Source of the DNA: Nemertoderma westbladi
Taxonomy: Eukaryota; Xenacoelomorpha; Nemertodermatida; Nemertodermatidae
Direction of reading: 5' to 3'
DNA: 64,000 nt
Assembly (NCBI GenBank): GCA_032718475.1
Contig: JAUCBJ010001096.1
Span: forward strand, 35,871-99,870
Shown here: positions 38,837-51,510 of the stretch, one piece after another
Layout of the letters: every line of letters begins with the position of its first letter
Numbering within the stretch: the first letter of the stretch is position 1
The notes under the pieces: generated by a model
The model's input: the letters and a program-made list of their open reading frames with translations, nothing else
Database searches by the model: none
Told to the model about the DNA's origin: nothing
Translations under genes and position numbers: made by a program

Positions 38837-41800
38837 GTTAGTTTCGTTTATTTATTATTATTATTGTTATGTCCTTACATTATTATAAACAAAATTTCGC
38901 ACAGCATAGGTATATAAAGATTTGAACAAGATTTAGAGAAGTTTTTTTCCCTAGTTTCTGCCCACAATAATATACTGGTGCAATAAATATTAACAAAAAA
39001 ATACTATTATAATATTAATATAGTAATATGGAAGAATTCTGGATTAACCTAGCATGTCTACTCAGACTCATGCTAACATTATATTATTCAAAACCAAAGA
39101 TTTCAGAATTCCCTGCCCAGGTTTTGATGAATTCATTGTAGATATTAGTATTATCTCTCCTACTTTCCCGTATCACATAGTGCATAGCTCTGATTTAGAA
39201 ATTGCATTTTTATCTAATTTATCCAGTTCTAGAATTCCGCATAAATTATCAACGCATTTAAATACAATTCACAAAACAACTACAATTCAATTCACAAAAT
39301 ACATACTAATTAGGAAGATTATTATTTGAAGCGGTGAACAAATGGTGATAATAGGGTTGGAGCGCATAAAAGAAAATCGGCCGTGATTGAAATGGTGATG
39401 AGAGCGAGACCTTCATGCTGTTGGTGTAGCAGGAGAACACACCCTGTAATTGTGGGCAGCAGTGAGTCTTGCCATGGTGGTGGATGATACTGTTGCTTTG
39501 GGGTTTGGGAAAGAGTCGCCTGTGTAGAGATTCGTCAGCCTTGATTAAAATGGTAAATGCGTCATTATCATCCTTCCAAATTGGCAAGGAATCCTTCTCA
39601 GTCTCAAGGACGTACTTGGGCACTGGTGATTGTAAGATGAAACACCATGGGTCTTGGTTATTGCCTGTGAGTTATCACTTCGATAACAGTGATATTTATT
39701 GCTCACCAAAATATGATAGGTTGCCCAACAAACGCCCTGACGAGGGCCGGGATGTCTTTGGTGACCTACTTGCCTCTATGGTGGGACCTTCACAGGTCGA
39801 GCGTGAAGTGACCCTTGCATGATCACTTGGACAGTGCCATCATCAAAGTTGGTGTCGTCTGGGCCAACTTGGTAGCACACAGGGTTTAGACATCTCAATG
39901 AGTGGCATAGCTTGATGTTGTATTTATAAATGTTGACGCTACCTCATATGCACAAGCCAACCGATCCACCTAGTCATTGCTTGACAGGCGCTACCACTAC
40001 AAGAAGAGGCAGTACCGCACCGTCTGAGAGGTTAGAAGGATGTCCTTCATTCCCGTAGTTGGGACCGTCGATTGGGGTCTGGTGCTGCGAGGCCCCGAGC
40101 TTCATGAAGCACATTGCAGAGGCCCTTGTTGCAGAGCACAAAGTGATGTGAGAGAAAGGCCTCGCTTGTGTGCTAGATGAAGTGAGGTGGCATCTACAAT
40201 TCGCATTCCTCCGGACGAGTTCCCTCTGTCTCCGTGCCGGCAGGCGTTTGTGGCACTCACTTAGTCTTTGAGACGGAGTGGGGGCTGTGTGGGTGGGACC
40301 TGACAGCGCACTACTGACTTGTATCTAAAGTACAAGCATGGGAAATATTAGAAATTTTTGAACCACGTCAGAGCTTTTGTCTAACATATAGTATAGTTTC
40401 TAATACCGAAGCTGCACCTTAAAAAAAAGATAAATTATTACTGACTAACAAACCAGTATAAATTTCATTAAAAATGATAGATATAATCACTAATGATTCA
40501 GAGTTTGTACAAGTTAAGTTATCCCACTTATTACATCATAGAATGTATTACTAATTGTAGTAGGTCTACTATGAAAAAGTTTTACTTCAATGTTTGGTAT
40601 AAAATATTAAACAAAAGTAGATTATCCAATAAATAGGATGAAAACTTATGGGTGTTTTTTATAACTTTTCGCAGTAAGGACGGACCGAGGTATGTGTGTA
40701 TACCACTAGTTCAATTCCCGGTGACGTGTTTTCAATCTTTCAACAAAAAATTTTAAATTAAAATATAATTTATTACAGTTGCATTATCAACTCAACTCCA
40801 ATTCTTTTAAATAATCGGTTTAGTCCCACAGTTTACAATTTACAGGGTTGGACTGTCGCACACCTGAAATCTAATTTTTATCATTAACCTTATTGGCATA
40901 TCAAAATGTGGGAAATTGAAATATAAAAAGTAATTCTGGGGCCACAATAAATTGGCCTTTAACCTAATTGTGCATATCCTCTGGTTTTTTAGTCCTCACT
41001 GGTAGTATTGCAGCAGCATATAGTTTAACTGTTAAAGGTTAACTGATCATGGATCCACAACCTCCAGGGGACAAAATCGAGTGCAGTAAAGCCCTGTTGC
41101 AATCGCCAGGCACTAGACCAACACTGAGAAAATTTTTTATTCACAGGTGGACTGGACTGGGACTCCATGAAAAGCTTCGAGAAGTTGAAATAGTCATGGG
41201 ACAGAGGAGTCTGATAGTCGTTGTATAGGCCTAATTTAGACACATTAGTATCAAACAGTTGATGAATCAAATAATTAGGCAGTTACAGAATGTGACATGA
41301 TCCTAACTACAAAAAAACACAAAAATTATGTTTTAATGCAACAAAATAAGAAACCTCAAGCCGGAAATAATAAATAGGAGAAAAAATTGAACAACACTAC
41401 TCCCATAATAAAGAATCGGTTTTTATCACTGAAAAAGGAATGGATAGTTGGGGGTGATATGCTACATTCTTTGAGGAGTTTAAATTGCATTGAACATGCG
41501 CGATAAAGGAATCTCAAAGCCACATGGAAGGATTGTGGCGGATTCACAGGCCCCTGGCAGTAGTCTCAACTTATGGGCAGTTACATAAAAAAATTTCTAA
41601 AAAAATGTACTGTACTTTGATTGCTCTGTGGATGGCTCCCAGTGTGTGTCCAAATGGCCGGTACACTCACCTCACTGGATTCCATCAACAAAGGGAGGGA
41701 AAACTAGGAGGGTGGGAATCCCACCCTCCCAGAGCCTCCACCACAAGGGGAGTGAATCTCACACCTGGTTGCGGTACTCTTCCATGTGAGAGGCGAGTTT

Positions 41801-43074
41801 TCTCACCAGCGCAATAGAGAGTTCATCTTTGGTTCCATTTCATCCATGATTGACCGACTTATTAGTGTTCAAACATTCTAGCCACAAACAGTACCATAAA
41901 ATTCTTCAACATGAACTTTATGGAAGATTCGAATTAACAAATGCCATATAGGATATCTTCTTTTGTAAATAATGGATGAAATTATATATCTAACTTATGG
42001 CAACTAATTGAGGAATTGCAAACGAAATTCCAGAGTTCCAGAATTCCTCTAGATGAGTTGGCCAAATATGGAGATAAAAGTCATATAAATAAAAAACCAC
42101 CTTCATTGGAACTAACTGTTACTTACTGGTGATAGTGCTAAATAATGCTGGAGCATTAAATCCAGGAAGATCGCACTAAAGAGATTGGTCCCCATTCTCA
42201 AAGATCAGTTGTGTTTTCTAATTAACCATATTGAAATGTATATTAATCAGTCCCTGGCCATTAAGGAGCTAAAGATCCAACCTTTCTAATACATTGGCAT
42301 ACGTACTGGAATCAAACAATTTCACCAATTTCACTTCATCATTCAGAAAGTGTTGCATTTTTTACACCGACAACAATGAAAAAAAAGTCTAAAGTTTAAT
42401 TGTCTTGTTTAGGGATAAAAGATGAGTTGGTGCGGGAGTGAATGAAGACCCTTATTATATACTGCCGAGACAATATGTAGTACAGAATGAGCTGAAGAAC
42501 AGAAAAAATGAAATTATGAATTTTCTATGAATTTATTCTCTGTGAGGATGATATTTATCTCAAATATCATGACTAACACCACCAATGTGTTACGATGATG
42601 CTTCAACCATGATACTAAAAAATAATCCAGTATCAATCCAGTGATGTCTATAGGATTTGAAGACACACAGAAGTTGATCACGTGGGATTTAATGACTTCA
42701 TAGATTGGTAGTTCCCTCTTCTCAAATCACTTCGTTGTAATTAACTGACTGATTGTGACTCAACTCTGTGTTTGACTATATAATAGTTTAAATTAATTCA
42801 CCTGAAGTACAGTGATAACAATATTATTATAAAAACGGAATAATTACTTATTTTAATTGTTAATTAATGTTTGATTACAGTAATAAAACTAAACTACAAT
42901 ATTCTTTCTTTTAAACAATTCTAGATAATATTGTAAATAAATAACTACACACAAATGTAAAAAGTATATTATAGTATATAAAAACAATGATTTAATAATA
43001 TCTAATATTATCTAATAATGATTTGTGTTGAAGTTTAATCATAGAAGTTTATATAATTGTATTTAATATTTTAG
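38837..43074. other. 4.2-kb intron between the LamG-like exons
   Basis: Starts GTTAGT and ends TTTTAG. It holds AT-rich DNA, a GC-richer island at about 39350-40320 with short open frames on both strands that I do not recognise, a 23-bp near-perfect palindrome at 41707-41729 and a tRNA-like B-box candidate near 40720. No supported gene. Confidence 0.65.
41707..41729. other. 23-bp G/C-rich palindrome
   Basis: GGAGGGTGGGA (41707-41717) pairs exactly with TCCCACCCTCC (41719-41729) around a single A. No associated gene. Confidence 0.75.
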
Positions 43075-43728
43075 ATAAATGCAATTATGACTCATGGTGG
43101 ACACTGGATGAAAATGAACGTGGCGATGATAAACTAGGGAAGAATGATGGAGGAATCCATGGAGCTATTAGATATGTACCTGGTCCAGGAGGGATTGAAA
43201 ACCAGGCCATTGATGTCAGACATGGGTATGTCTCTATTAATCATGGGTCTGGTGAATTAACCTCAGAAACGTTTACAATGTTAATGTTTGTAAAAAGGGG
43301 TGGAGGAGGAACTGGACCAATATATGAATTTGGTTCGAGTTCATCAATTGGTTCACGTTTATGGAGTTATCGTGCGATCACCTCCTTGTGGTACGATCCT
43401 GGTGTTACTGGTGTTGCAACACAAGAAGTTACCAGTGCTGTTGTTCTAGATGAATGGCATATGGTTGCTATTGGAAGAAGTCAAGACAATCGGCAGCAGT
43501 TTATTTACAGTCGTCGTGTTGGAAGTGATTTCCATATCAGAAGGGAGGTTGAAACGGTGAACACTGAAATATGTCCTGTAGATATGGCCAGTGATCTTAA
43601 TTTGGGGAAACGTCTTCAAGGTGGACATGCATATCCTGGATATATTGCCCATGCACGGTATTATAGCTGCTACTTATCAGTAGAAGAATTGGAAGCAACT
43701 TATGATGAACTGCATTCTTTAAAAAAAA
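43075..43728 (+). CDS. Laminin-G/concanavalin-A-like exon 2
   Basis: Internal exon of 654 bp, acceptor TATTTTAG at 43074 and donor AAAAA|GTAAGT at 43729, phase 1 on both sides. It is a tandem duplicate of 38180-38836: TFTMLMFVKRGGGGTGPIYE, VVLDEWHMVAIGR, LNLGKRLQGGHAYPGYIAHA and the cysteine in the same closing strand (RYYSCYLS) are kept. Most differences are in loops (YDPGVTGVATQ against YYSMITGVAGQ) and at the ends. One Cys of the internal pair differs (EICPVDMASD lacks the second). The intact frame and conservation suggest coding selection. Downstream exons were not found before the LINE cluster at 45100. Confidence 0.78.
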
Positions 43729-45099
43729 GTAAGTTAATTGAATATTGTTTCTGCTATTTAAAATAATTATATTTGTAACTGAAAGAAGTCTTAACATTTG
43801 TTCAACTATCTTCAACTTTTTTAAATTTGTTATGTGGTCAATGTGTTCTTATTTGTTACTGAATGGACTCACCATAGTATACACTTTGTTTTATTTCTTT
43901 TACGAAACTTCTCTTTTAATTTTTATATTACCATTTAGAAAATTAAGACGTACCTAATAACATAATTAAAAAATTAGGTTGATACTGATACACAATTTGG
44001 AGACTTTAGATCCCAATTAAATAGATAATCAACCCGAATACTTTCACCTGTTTTCTACCCAACAAACAAACTAATACATATAATTGAATTAACTTCGCGC
44101 TGTTACGCTCATCTCTGTTGTGCCTTCGGGGTTGCAGATCTGCCTCGAAACGCCCAGTAGAGTGTTCTGTGCCCAACATATCCATCCATCTGGCAAACGT
44201 AGACACAGAACCGTAGTTGTGATCGTGGTGGGTAATGCTACTGCACTACTTTTAAAAATCCCTCCATTTGTTTCTTTCCTATAATTACAGTCAGCTGGTG
44301 ATGGGTTTTTTATGATATTTGTAAGATGTGTTTTTAACTTTGAAAGGTTTTTTTATACTTTAAGTTAATAAAATGAGTAAATGGGTAAAAAAAAATACTT
44401 ATAATTGAAGGAAAAAGAGAAGAATACAAAAAAGATGGCCTTCACTTTAGTTATAATTATATAATCATTTTCTATTATTATTTCTATTTACACCTATAAT
44501 TTACTCATATTTTGTAAACATTAAGCTGCCATTACCATAATACATTTCTTTTCGTTATATTACATTACTTTTTGACTAGCTATTTTTTAAAAGCATTTTT
44601 TAACCTTTGCCCTGTTATAACCTTTGACTCTTTGTAAAAAAAGTAAAAAAAGTAAAAAAAGGTGAATCGTTTGTATAATGTCATTAACAATGGAACAAAC
44701 AGAACTACTATACTCTACTATGACTATCAATATTAAACGTGTTATTTAAAAATATGGAATGAAATAATAATAATAAAGAAATTACCTAGTCCATTTCATA
44801 ATACTTGAGGTAAAAATACTTGCAAATCAAAAAAAATATTGCAACTCATTATTTTACGAGTGTATACCATTCTATACTATTGTTTATGCAGACACTTGTG
44901 ACATGTGTGCGACGATGTGGATACCATCCATCCTTGAGATTTTGCAGGGGCGGCGCATTTCCAGGGGAAACTGGCCTTCAAGGCAGCAGGCAGCCGTCCG
45001 GGTATCAGTATGATACAAACTTCAGGTCTTTAAAATACCTGAGTATTTGAAGCTCATTTATCCCTTCATAGTAGACATGTACAGAACGACAAGTTCCAC
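43729..45099. other. AT-rich intron or intergenic DNA
   Basis: No exon recognised. Contains (AAAAAAAGT)n near 44635-44660. A small GC-rich patch at 44890-45040 may be the upstream end of the LINE-X copy. Confidence 0.55.
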
Positions 45100-46377
45100 A
45101 AGAAATGAAAACATATAAGTTGGTGCCAGTTCCCAAGAAGGGCAATCTAACACTCTATGGTTCTTTTCGGGTAATCTCATCGATCTCGATTGCTGCAAAG
45201 CTATACAATAGAATTCTATTAAATCGCATCAGTGATCCCATTGAGAGACTGCTACGTGGAAATCAGAATGGGTTCCATAATAGTCGTCAGAGCCCATTTT
45301 GGCACTTAGAAGGATAAATGAAGAGTTATCAAAAAAGAAATACAGGCATCTGTTATCTTTGTTGACTTCTTCTCTTCAAGGCCTTTTATTCAGTCTCACG
45401 GTCATGTATGTTCAGCATACTTTTATTATGTGGGATTCCTGATGAAATTATTGCAGTAATCAGATCAGTATAATATGGTTCGACAACATCTGTGTCTACT
45501 GTTGATGGTGACACAGAACCATTCAAAGTTTTATGGGGAGTCCTTCAGGGAGACACACTTGCGCCATTCTTGTTCATAATTGTTGTTGGCTATGTTGTAC
45601 GCATGTCCTTAGATCATCATAATGATGATGGGGTGATGGTAACTCCACCTACTGGCTCCAGAAGTCAATGAAATCGAACTAACTATCTAGACTTTGCTGA
45701 TGACTTCAGAGTTCTCTCAGAATCACGAGAGGGAGCCCAACGGATCCTCAGCTCATTAGAACATGCTGCTTCTAGTGTTTGTCTTTTTAATAACTCCAAA
45801 AAGAACAAAATTTTGACAGTTCACTTTGAAAGTCCACAGCAAGACTCTGACCGGATGTGCATAAGCTCAAAGGATGGTATGTTTGAGCATGTGGACGACT
45901 CCTGTTACCTGGGATCATGGATCCGGAAGTCTCATGAGAAACTTCGAATACGTAAGGGAAAGGCATGGGCAGCCTTGAATGGGCTTTCCAGGATTTAGAA
46001 CTCACATAGAATTCATCGGAAACTTAAGTTCGGATTATTTAGAGCAGTAGTAGTTCCAGTACTCCTCTATGGGAGTCCATGCTGGACTCTAACTGCTGAG
46101 GACACCAAATTTATGCATATTCACAAGAATGCTACACCGATTTCATTGTGTCAAGTACAATTCACACATCTCCAACCAGACACTCTATAACATTGGAGGT
46201 GTCTCATTGGTTCCCCCAAGTTTGACACCAAATCACAGCCACCTCCGCTTTGCGGGGCATTCTGATATTGCTTTCGCCGTGAGGACGAGCCAGTGCATAA
46301 TCTTGTGCTTTGGTGGCCTCTTGGATTGAATGAGAATTGTGGACAGCCCATGACTTTCTTGAGACACATCTTAACCC
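45100..46377 (+). pseudogene. LINE-X pol remnant, copy 3
   Basis: Order: LVPVPKKGNLTLYGSFRVIS with RT motif 1, then NRILLNRISDPIERLLRGNQ, an RT core near 45375-45610 with GVLQGDTLAPFLFIIVV, FADDFRVLSE near 45690-45720, then HVDDSCYLGSWIRKSHEKLR and HCVKYNSHISNQTLYNIGGV. Several frameshifts and stops. The sequence ends exactly at CATCTTAA, where copy 2 continues with ATGACACTGGCC, because a piggyBac-like terminus starts at the TTAA. Confidence 0.85.
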
Positions 46378-46422
46378 TATTAAACCCGGGGTGGGTGGGT
46401 CGATATGACCCCCTCCCCGGTT
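46375..46422 (+). mobile_element. piggyBac-like left terminus at TTAA
   Basis: The sequence TTAA-CCCTATTAAACCCGGGG is followed by an imperfect hairpin built around GGGTC-GATAT-GACCC. A TTAA target with termini starting CCC and a CCCGG hairpin is typical of piggyBac-type MITEs. The host LINE-X is interrupted precisely here. No matching right end was found downstream. Confidence 0.45.
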
Positions 46423-46715
46423 TTTTTTTACTTTTATATGCCAGTATGCAGGTTTAGTGAAATTAATATAATTAAATTAACAAATCAGAATATTCATTGT
46501 TACAATATTATATACCGGTACCTAGTGTTGTAGGGCTGCAGGTTCCGTTGAGTGCCATTGCGCTGGTACTGCAGTGTACGGTACATTAACAGTAGTAGTA
46601 AGTATCTACGGTCACAGTCTGATAGTAGATACTAGAAAAAAGGAGTTGGCAGGGAATTCAAATTAACAGTCCATGTACACATGTACAGTACTTATTAAAT
46701 GCGCTTATAAAATTA
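46423..46715 (-). other. Possible Copia 3' LTR region
   Basis: DNA between the piggyBac-like end and the Copia polypurine tract. Its position relative to the tract is right for a 3' LTR, but the TG...CA ends and a second copy could not be identified. Confidence 0.3.
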
Positions 46716-46727
46716 AACTCCCCCTCA
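46716..46727 (-). other. Copia polypurine tract
   Basis: On the minus strand TTTGAGGGGGAGTTT follows the end of the Copia pol frame by less than 10 bp. A purine block in this place primes plus-strand synthesis in Ty1/Copia elements. Confidence 0.6.
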
Positions 46728-47116
46728 AATCTGCGAATGAATTCCGATCAGATCCCGGAACATAGTCAGTTTTGCTTTGGTGAGGGCTTTCGTAAGAATG
46801 TCTGCTAACATGGCATCCGTAGGACAATACTAGAGCTCGAGGTCATGAATAATGAGTAGGTCTCGCACATGGTGGTACTTGATGTTTATATGTTTGGTAC
46901 GGGCATGACCAATGGGGTTCTTGGCCAGTTTGATTGCGCCCTGATTATCACTGAATATTACCAAGCTGCAGAGTTCTGGGTGCTGCATCTCTACAAGGAG
47001 GCGATTGAGCCAAACACGCTCTTGGGTGGCCTGGCTGAGGGCATAGTACTCGGCCTCACATGTTGACAATGCAACAACAGTTTGTTGTTTGGATCTCCAA
47101 GTAACAGGTGCACCAC
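46728..47116 (-). pseudogene. Copia RNase H segment
   Basis: Minus-strand frame with LSTCEAEYYALSQATQERVW, VIFSDNQGAIKLAKNPIGHA and TKHINIKYHHVRDL, the standard Copia RNase H order, followed after a TAG by CPTDAMLADILTKAL. One frameshift separates it from the RT domain. It would degrade the RNA strand during reverse transcription. Decayed. Confidence 0.88.
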
Positions 47117-48436
47117 CTAGGAGAAGATGTAGGCAGAAGTGGATTTACGAGTGGCTTGGTCTCCTGCCCAATCAGCATCAGAACACTCCACTAGTTGATC
47201 GTGATCAGAACGAGTGTATATGTTTGAATGATTGACAGTGCCACTTAGATAACGTAGGACGCGCCTCGCAGCAGTATGGTGAGCTTCAGTTGGTTTACAC
47301 ATATGGTTGCCAAGCTGAGATACAGCACAAGCGATGTCTGGTCGTGTACCGAGAGCTGCATAAAGAAGGCTACCAACAATGGATTGGTATTCCTGCAGTC
47401 GAATAGGTTCTGCATCTAGGGCGGCAGGCTCAAGAAAAGAGTTTGCATCCATTGGGATGGTTGCAGAATGACAATTGTTCATGTTGAAGCGCTTGAGTAC
47501 TTCTGTCAGATAGCGCTTTTGTAATAATGTGGTAATGCCAGCTTTGTGATCTTTTGAGATACAAATGCCTAGCACATAATGGAGCTCTCCCTGGTCGACA
47601 GTCTCGAAACCATCTTTTAGAATGGATTTTTCATGCTCGAGGAAAGTGAGGTCAGTAGCATCAATGATGAGGTCATCAACATACATGTTAAGTAGTATGA
47701 GTCCCTTGTCCACATACTTAAAATACAAGCACTGTTCACTTAGACAGCGTGTGTAACCGGAGGCCTTGAGGAATTTGTCTAGTTTGGTATTCCAACAACG
47801 ACCTGACTGCTTGAGTCCGTAGAGACTGTGCTTTATCTTACAGACTGCAGTGCGATGGTTGGGGTCAACAACACCCTCAGGCTGGGACATGTAAATGTCA
47901 GCGTCAATGTCACCATTGAGATAGGCAGTTTTAATATACATCTGATGGATTTCCATGCCAAGTTGGTTGGCCACTGCAATGAGAAGTCGAATGGAGTCAT
48001 AGCGTGCGACTGGAGAATATGTTTCACCAAAGTCAATACCGTTTTTATGGCTGTAACCCTTGGCAACAATGCGCGCCTTGTAGCGGGCGACATTACCGAG
48101 TGCATCCTGTTTGATGCGGAAGATCCATTTTGATCCAATGACATTGGCGCCTGGTGGTTGTTCAACGAGTTCCCAGACATCTCGGTTAATCATGGAGTGA
48201 TACTCATCTTGAGCAGCAGTAATCCAGTCGTTTGCGTGGTTTCTCCTTAGCGCTTCCTTCATGGTGGCAGGCTCAGAGTTATCGAGTGCAATAAACACAT
48301 AGTTTACTTTATCCATCCCATCGCGAATGTCGTCATGATCATCGTATTTTACGACGCCAAGACGGACTGGAGGTACACCTTGGTTGGTGCGAGTAAATCT
48401 CCGAAGTGGAACGAACGGGTGGTTCATTATCGTCAT
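47117..48436 (-). pseudogene. Copia reverse transcriptase
   Basis: A 439-codon minus-strand frame. Copia-type RT (RVT_2) motifs in order: VIGSKWIFRIKQDALGNVAR, YKARIVAKGYSH, TYSPVARYDSIRLLIAVA, CKIKHSLYGLKQSGRCWN, the catalytic MYVDDLII, and YQSIVGSLLYAALGTRPDIA. The front half of the frame is the link from the integrase. This domain is uninterrupted and looks the best preserved of the element. The neighbouring integrase and RNase H parts are frameshifted, so the whole is inactive. Confidence 0.93.
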
Positions 48437-49033
48437 CTGAGGAATCAGACTTTAAATCAGCAATATAAACCGGCCCTGTAAATGGGGTGGATGGTTCCAC
48501 CTGATCATCATGAAGGTACTCAAATGAGGAGTAGTCCCCTTTCATACACTCGCCGAATGTATTTTCCTGAAAAGTGACATTGCGGGAGAAAATGATCTGT
48601 TTACCAGTGACAGACTGACAAAGTTTGTAGGCCTTGGCATGCTGTGAATGACCGACATATCAGCACTGTATCGATTTAGGTTGCAGTTTATTGCATGAAG
48701 GTAAGCGTCACAATCCCAAATGCGAAGAGTTGACATATCTGGTTTGTGATCATTAAATACCTCGAATGGCACCTTATCGGATTTCGCCGAGGTAGGTGCC
48801 ATATTTCGGATGAGTGCGGCATGGACCACGGCTTTGGCCCACCACTCAGGAGGCATCTGGGCGTGGCACAACATTGATTGAACCATCTCTACAAGTGTGC
48901 GATTCATTCGCTCAGCAATGCCATTTTGCTGTGGTGTGTGTGGTACTGTCAGTTTGCGTTTAATGCCGTGTTTGTTGCAGTAGTCCTTGAATTGCTGAGA
49001 TTGTACTCGCCTCCATTATCAAAACGCAAGCTG
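48437..49033 (-). pseudogene. Copia integrase C-terminal part
   Basis: Minus-strand frames in two phases: HTPQQNGIAERMNRTLVEMV, the integrase core with the catalytic Glu region, then LRIWDCDAY, the usual CXXFG-type position. The front is cut near 49030, just after a RFDNGGEY motif in another frame, so gag, protease and the start of integrase are missing. Frameshifts separate it from the RT. Confidence 0.85.
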
Positions 49034-50583
49034 TTAAACAAACTACCCCGGCCTAACCAATAAAGACACAAACTGCTCTATTTATTTGACAGGGCAATCA
49101 GGAGCGTATTATTGCTAATGTAGGGCTGCTAAATACAAAACCGCTACTCACCGTTGGATGGCGCTAACCTGCCGTCCGCTAATATATTTTACTAATTTTC
49201 TACGGCTCCTGCTAATTTCTTGTTCCTTTCTCTACCGATTACTCGATAGAGAGCTAACTGTTCGAATATATGAGCCACGCGGGAATAACCAAAACAATAA
49301 CCCGAATCGGCTCCCTAAGCTGACTTAAAACGAGTGTGAGAGACTTTACACTCAGAGTATATTGTTACGGCCTAATCTAGCTGCAAAAACGCGTTAACAA
49401 TTACGTCCTTTCTAATCTAATCTAATCGCATCTAATCGCAAAAACTGGGATTCCCTAACGGAATGTGTGAATGTGAGAATATTTAAATAATCAAAAATCG
49501 GTACAGTGTTTATTTCGGGACTCAAACTTACCTGCGGCTGGCTTTAGACCAGCAATTTACTGATGCGCGCTATATACTGTATACTACGATGTGAATTATT
49601 GTCCGCTAATTCAAATAACCGCCCAGCGTGAATAGTGTACGGTACTCTAAATTATTACCTTAACTACCCTCCGCTATGCTGCGTACAAATTCTTAATTTT
49701 ACTAATTAATTACAGTCACAAATATGTAACAGCGTACTAATTACTAAGTATTCCAGAGTGCGTAATTCTAATTTATTACGCAAAGGATCACACTAGCAAC
49801 AGTCTAAAATACCATATTATTTTCGACCTAATCAGTAATTAATTACAGTAAACTAAGAAATAGAAATCAATCAAAGGGAAAAGAGCGCCTATCCAAGCAT
49901 TCGTGATTTATTAGGCACACTTTAGTAACACACCAATCAGCGTAACAATCTATAGTTTATACTTACCAATTTTAGTTCTTAACGCACAATTCACAATCAA
50001 CAGTCAGATAGCAATTCACAACGTAAAGCACGCAGGTCTCTCCCAGCTACATCTAGGCTTCCTAACTAACCCAATTCCTGTCCCCCTAATACTACAAAAT
50101 AGAGACAAAATCTGGATCATCAGCCCCTAATTACTGCACCGGCGCACCTGACCCGCTCTACATCGCAAACTTGCACCCGCAATAGTACTCCCACCAATGT
50201 TGCTCGCCTTTGAATCCTCCACACCCGCTTCGTCGCTAACCCCCCAATGCGCCCGCCGCGCTTACCGGTAACCTAGCCCTCCATCAGAATGAATAGCTAC
50301 CGTAGCGGCACATGCAAATCTCAAAGTCTGACAGTCTAAGAAATCCCGTAGGATTATTGTGTCGAAAGGAATCACATAGAACCATTTACTAAAGGGTAGA
50401 AATCATAGTTCCAATTTGTAATTAACAGTAATCGTTGGGATTGATTGAGAAACACAAACAAGAATCAACAGAAATTGCAAATTAGCGAATCATTGCAAGA
50501 AAATCAAAAGGGCAGTAATTTACACAAAAAACTAAGCATCAAATAATAGTTGAACATGAAGGGTAACTGAAGTGAGAAGTAAG

Positions 50584-50615
50584 TGTAATCCTTACACTGA
50601 AGTGTAAGGATTACA
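50584..50615. other. Perfect 15-bp inverted repeat
   Basis: TGTAATCCTTACACT and AGTGTAAGGATTACA are exact reverse complements with only GA between. Confidence 0.85.
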
Positions 50616-51084
50616 GACACACCGGCAAAACGCCAATTTATAGGTGATTTGAGAGGGATGATGCAATCGATCTCTCATTGGCTCCCCAATTCGAGCTATC
50701 ATTAGACCAACCTGGAAGCAGTTAGGCCAATAAGAGAGCCGGATTGTGAACCTATTGCTCCTTGAAATCGCAAATCGTTACCATAAAAGGTAATTTTCCC
50801 GATGCTTAATTTGGCGGTACTAATAATATCATGCACAAAGGTTAATTTAGCGCAATTATAGAGAAAATTAAAACCAGTAGCTAGCCCCATCAAGGCTAAT
50901 AACAGCAAGCCCATATCCAGGGTCCAACAAGAACTTGCTACCCTGGAACTATCTACTTATATCCTATTACAAAATTACATAGGTAGGGCTACATACTACA
51001 AAATGGATGAGTTCAAAATATATGGGCGTTTTATTTTCCTTATCTAAATATCATTGCGCGTTATGCCTTATCTAAATAATTATA

Positions 51085-51185
51085 CTGCATCACGGACTAA
51101 TATATGATACTATATAGTGAACTAATATATTATACTGTATGATGGACTAATATATGTACAGTATAACGGACTAATATATTACATA
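51085..51185. repeat. About 31-bp tandem repeat
   Basis: Four imperfect units with GGACTAATATAT and TATACTGTAT or its inversion TACAGTATA. Confidence 0.75.
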
Positions 51186-51374
51186 ATGTAAGTACAGCGC
51201 CATATACCGTAACACCGCTCCAAGGGAAATCAGGCAATGTTTCCCTCCAATTGTAGAAGAGTGTAAGGCGATGTATACAAAACAAAATAAATCTCTTTCA
51301 AATAATCTAAATATCTTGGTACTATAATAATTCTACTATTTACAAATATTGCTATAGATATTGCATAATGAATT

Positions 51375-51510
51375 GCATACAAATTAAATTTACAAAATAT
51401 TCTCCTTTTCAAAGTTAACGATTATTACATACAAATTAAATTTACAAAAAATACTGTTTCTCATTCGTTCTACATAATGATTACTACATACAAATTAAAT
51501 TTACAAAAAT
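51375..51510. repeat. CATACAAATTAAATTTACAA repeat, three units
   Basis: Three near-identical 20-base cores separated by about 45 bases. Confidence 0.8.

Noticed and set aside
39469-39822. 117-codon frame and its antisense partner in the LamG intron
   Set aside because: Both strands are open over the same region, and neither shows a recognisable motif. Kept only as an unexplained GC-richer island.
41524-41817. 97-codon frame around the GGAGGGTGGG palindrome
   Set aside because: No domain or splice signal. Composition set by the palindrome.
46423-46715. Complete Copia 3' LTR
   Set aside because: No TG...CA borders adjacent to the purine tract and no second copy in the window to compare.
47828-48180. 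Overlapping frames opposite or inside the Copia RT
   Set aside because: Shadows of the well-supported minus-strand pol frame.
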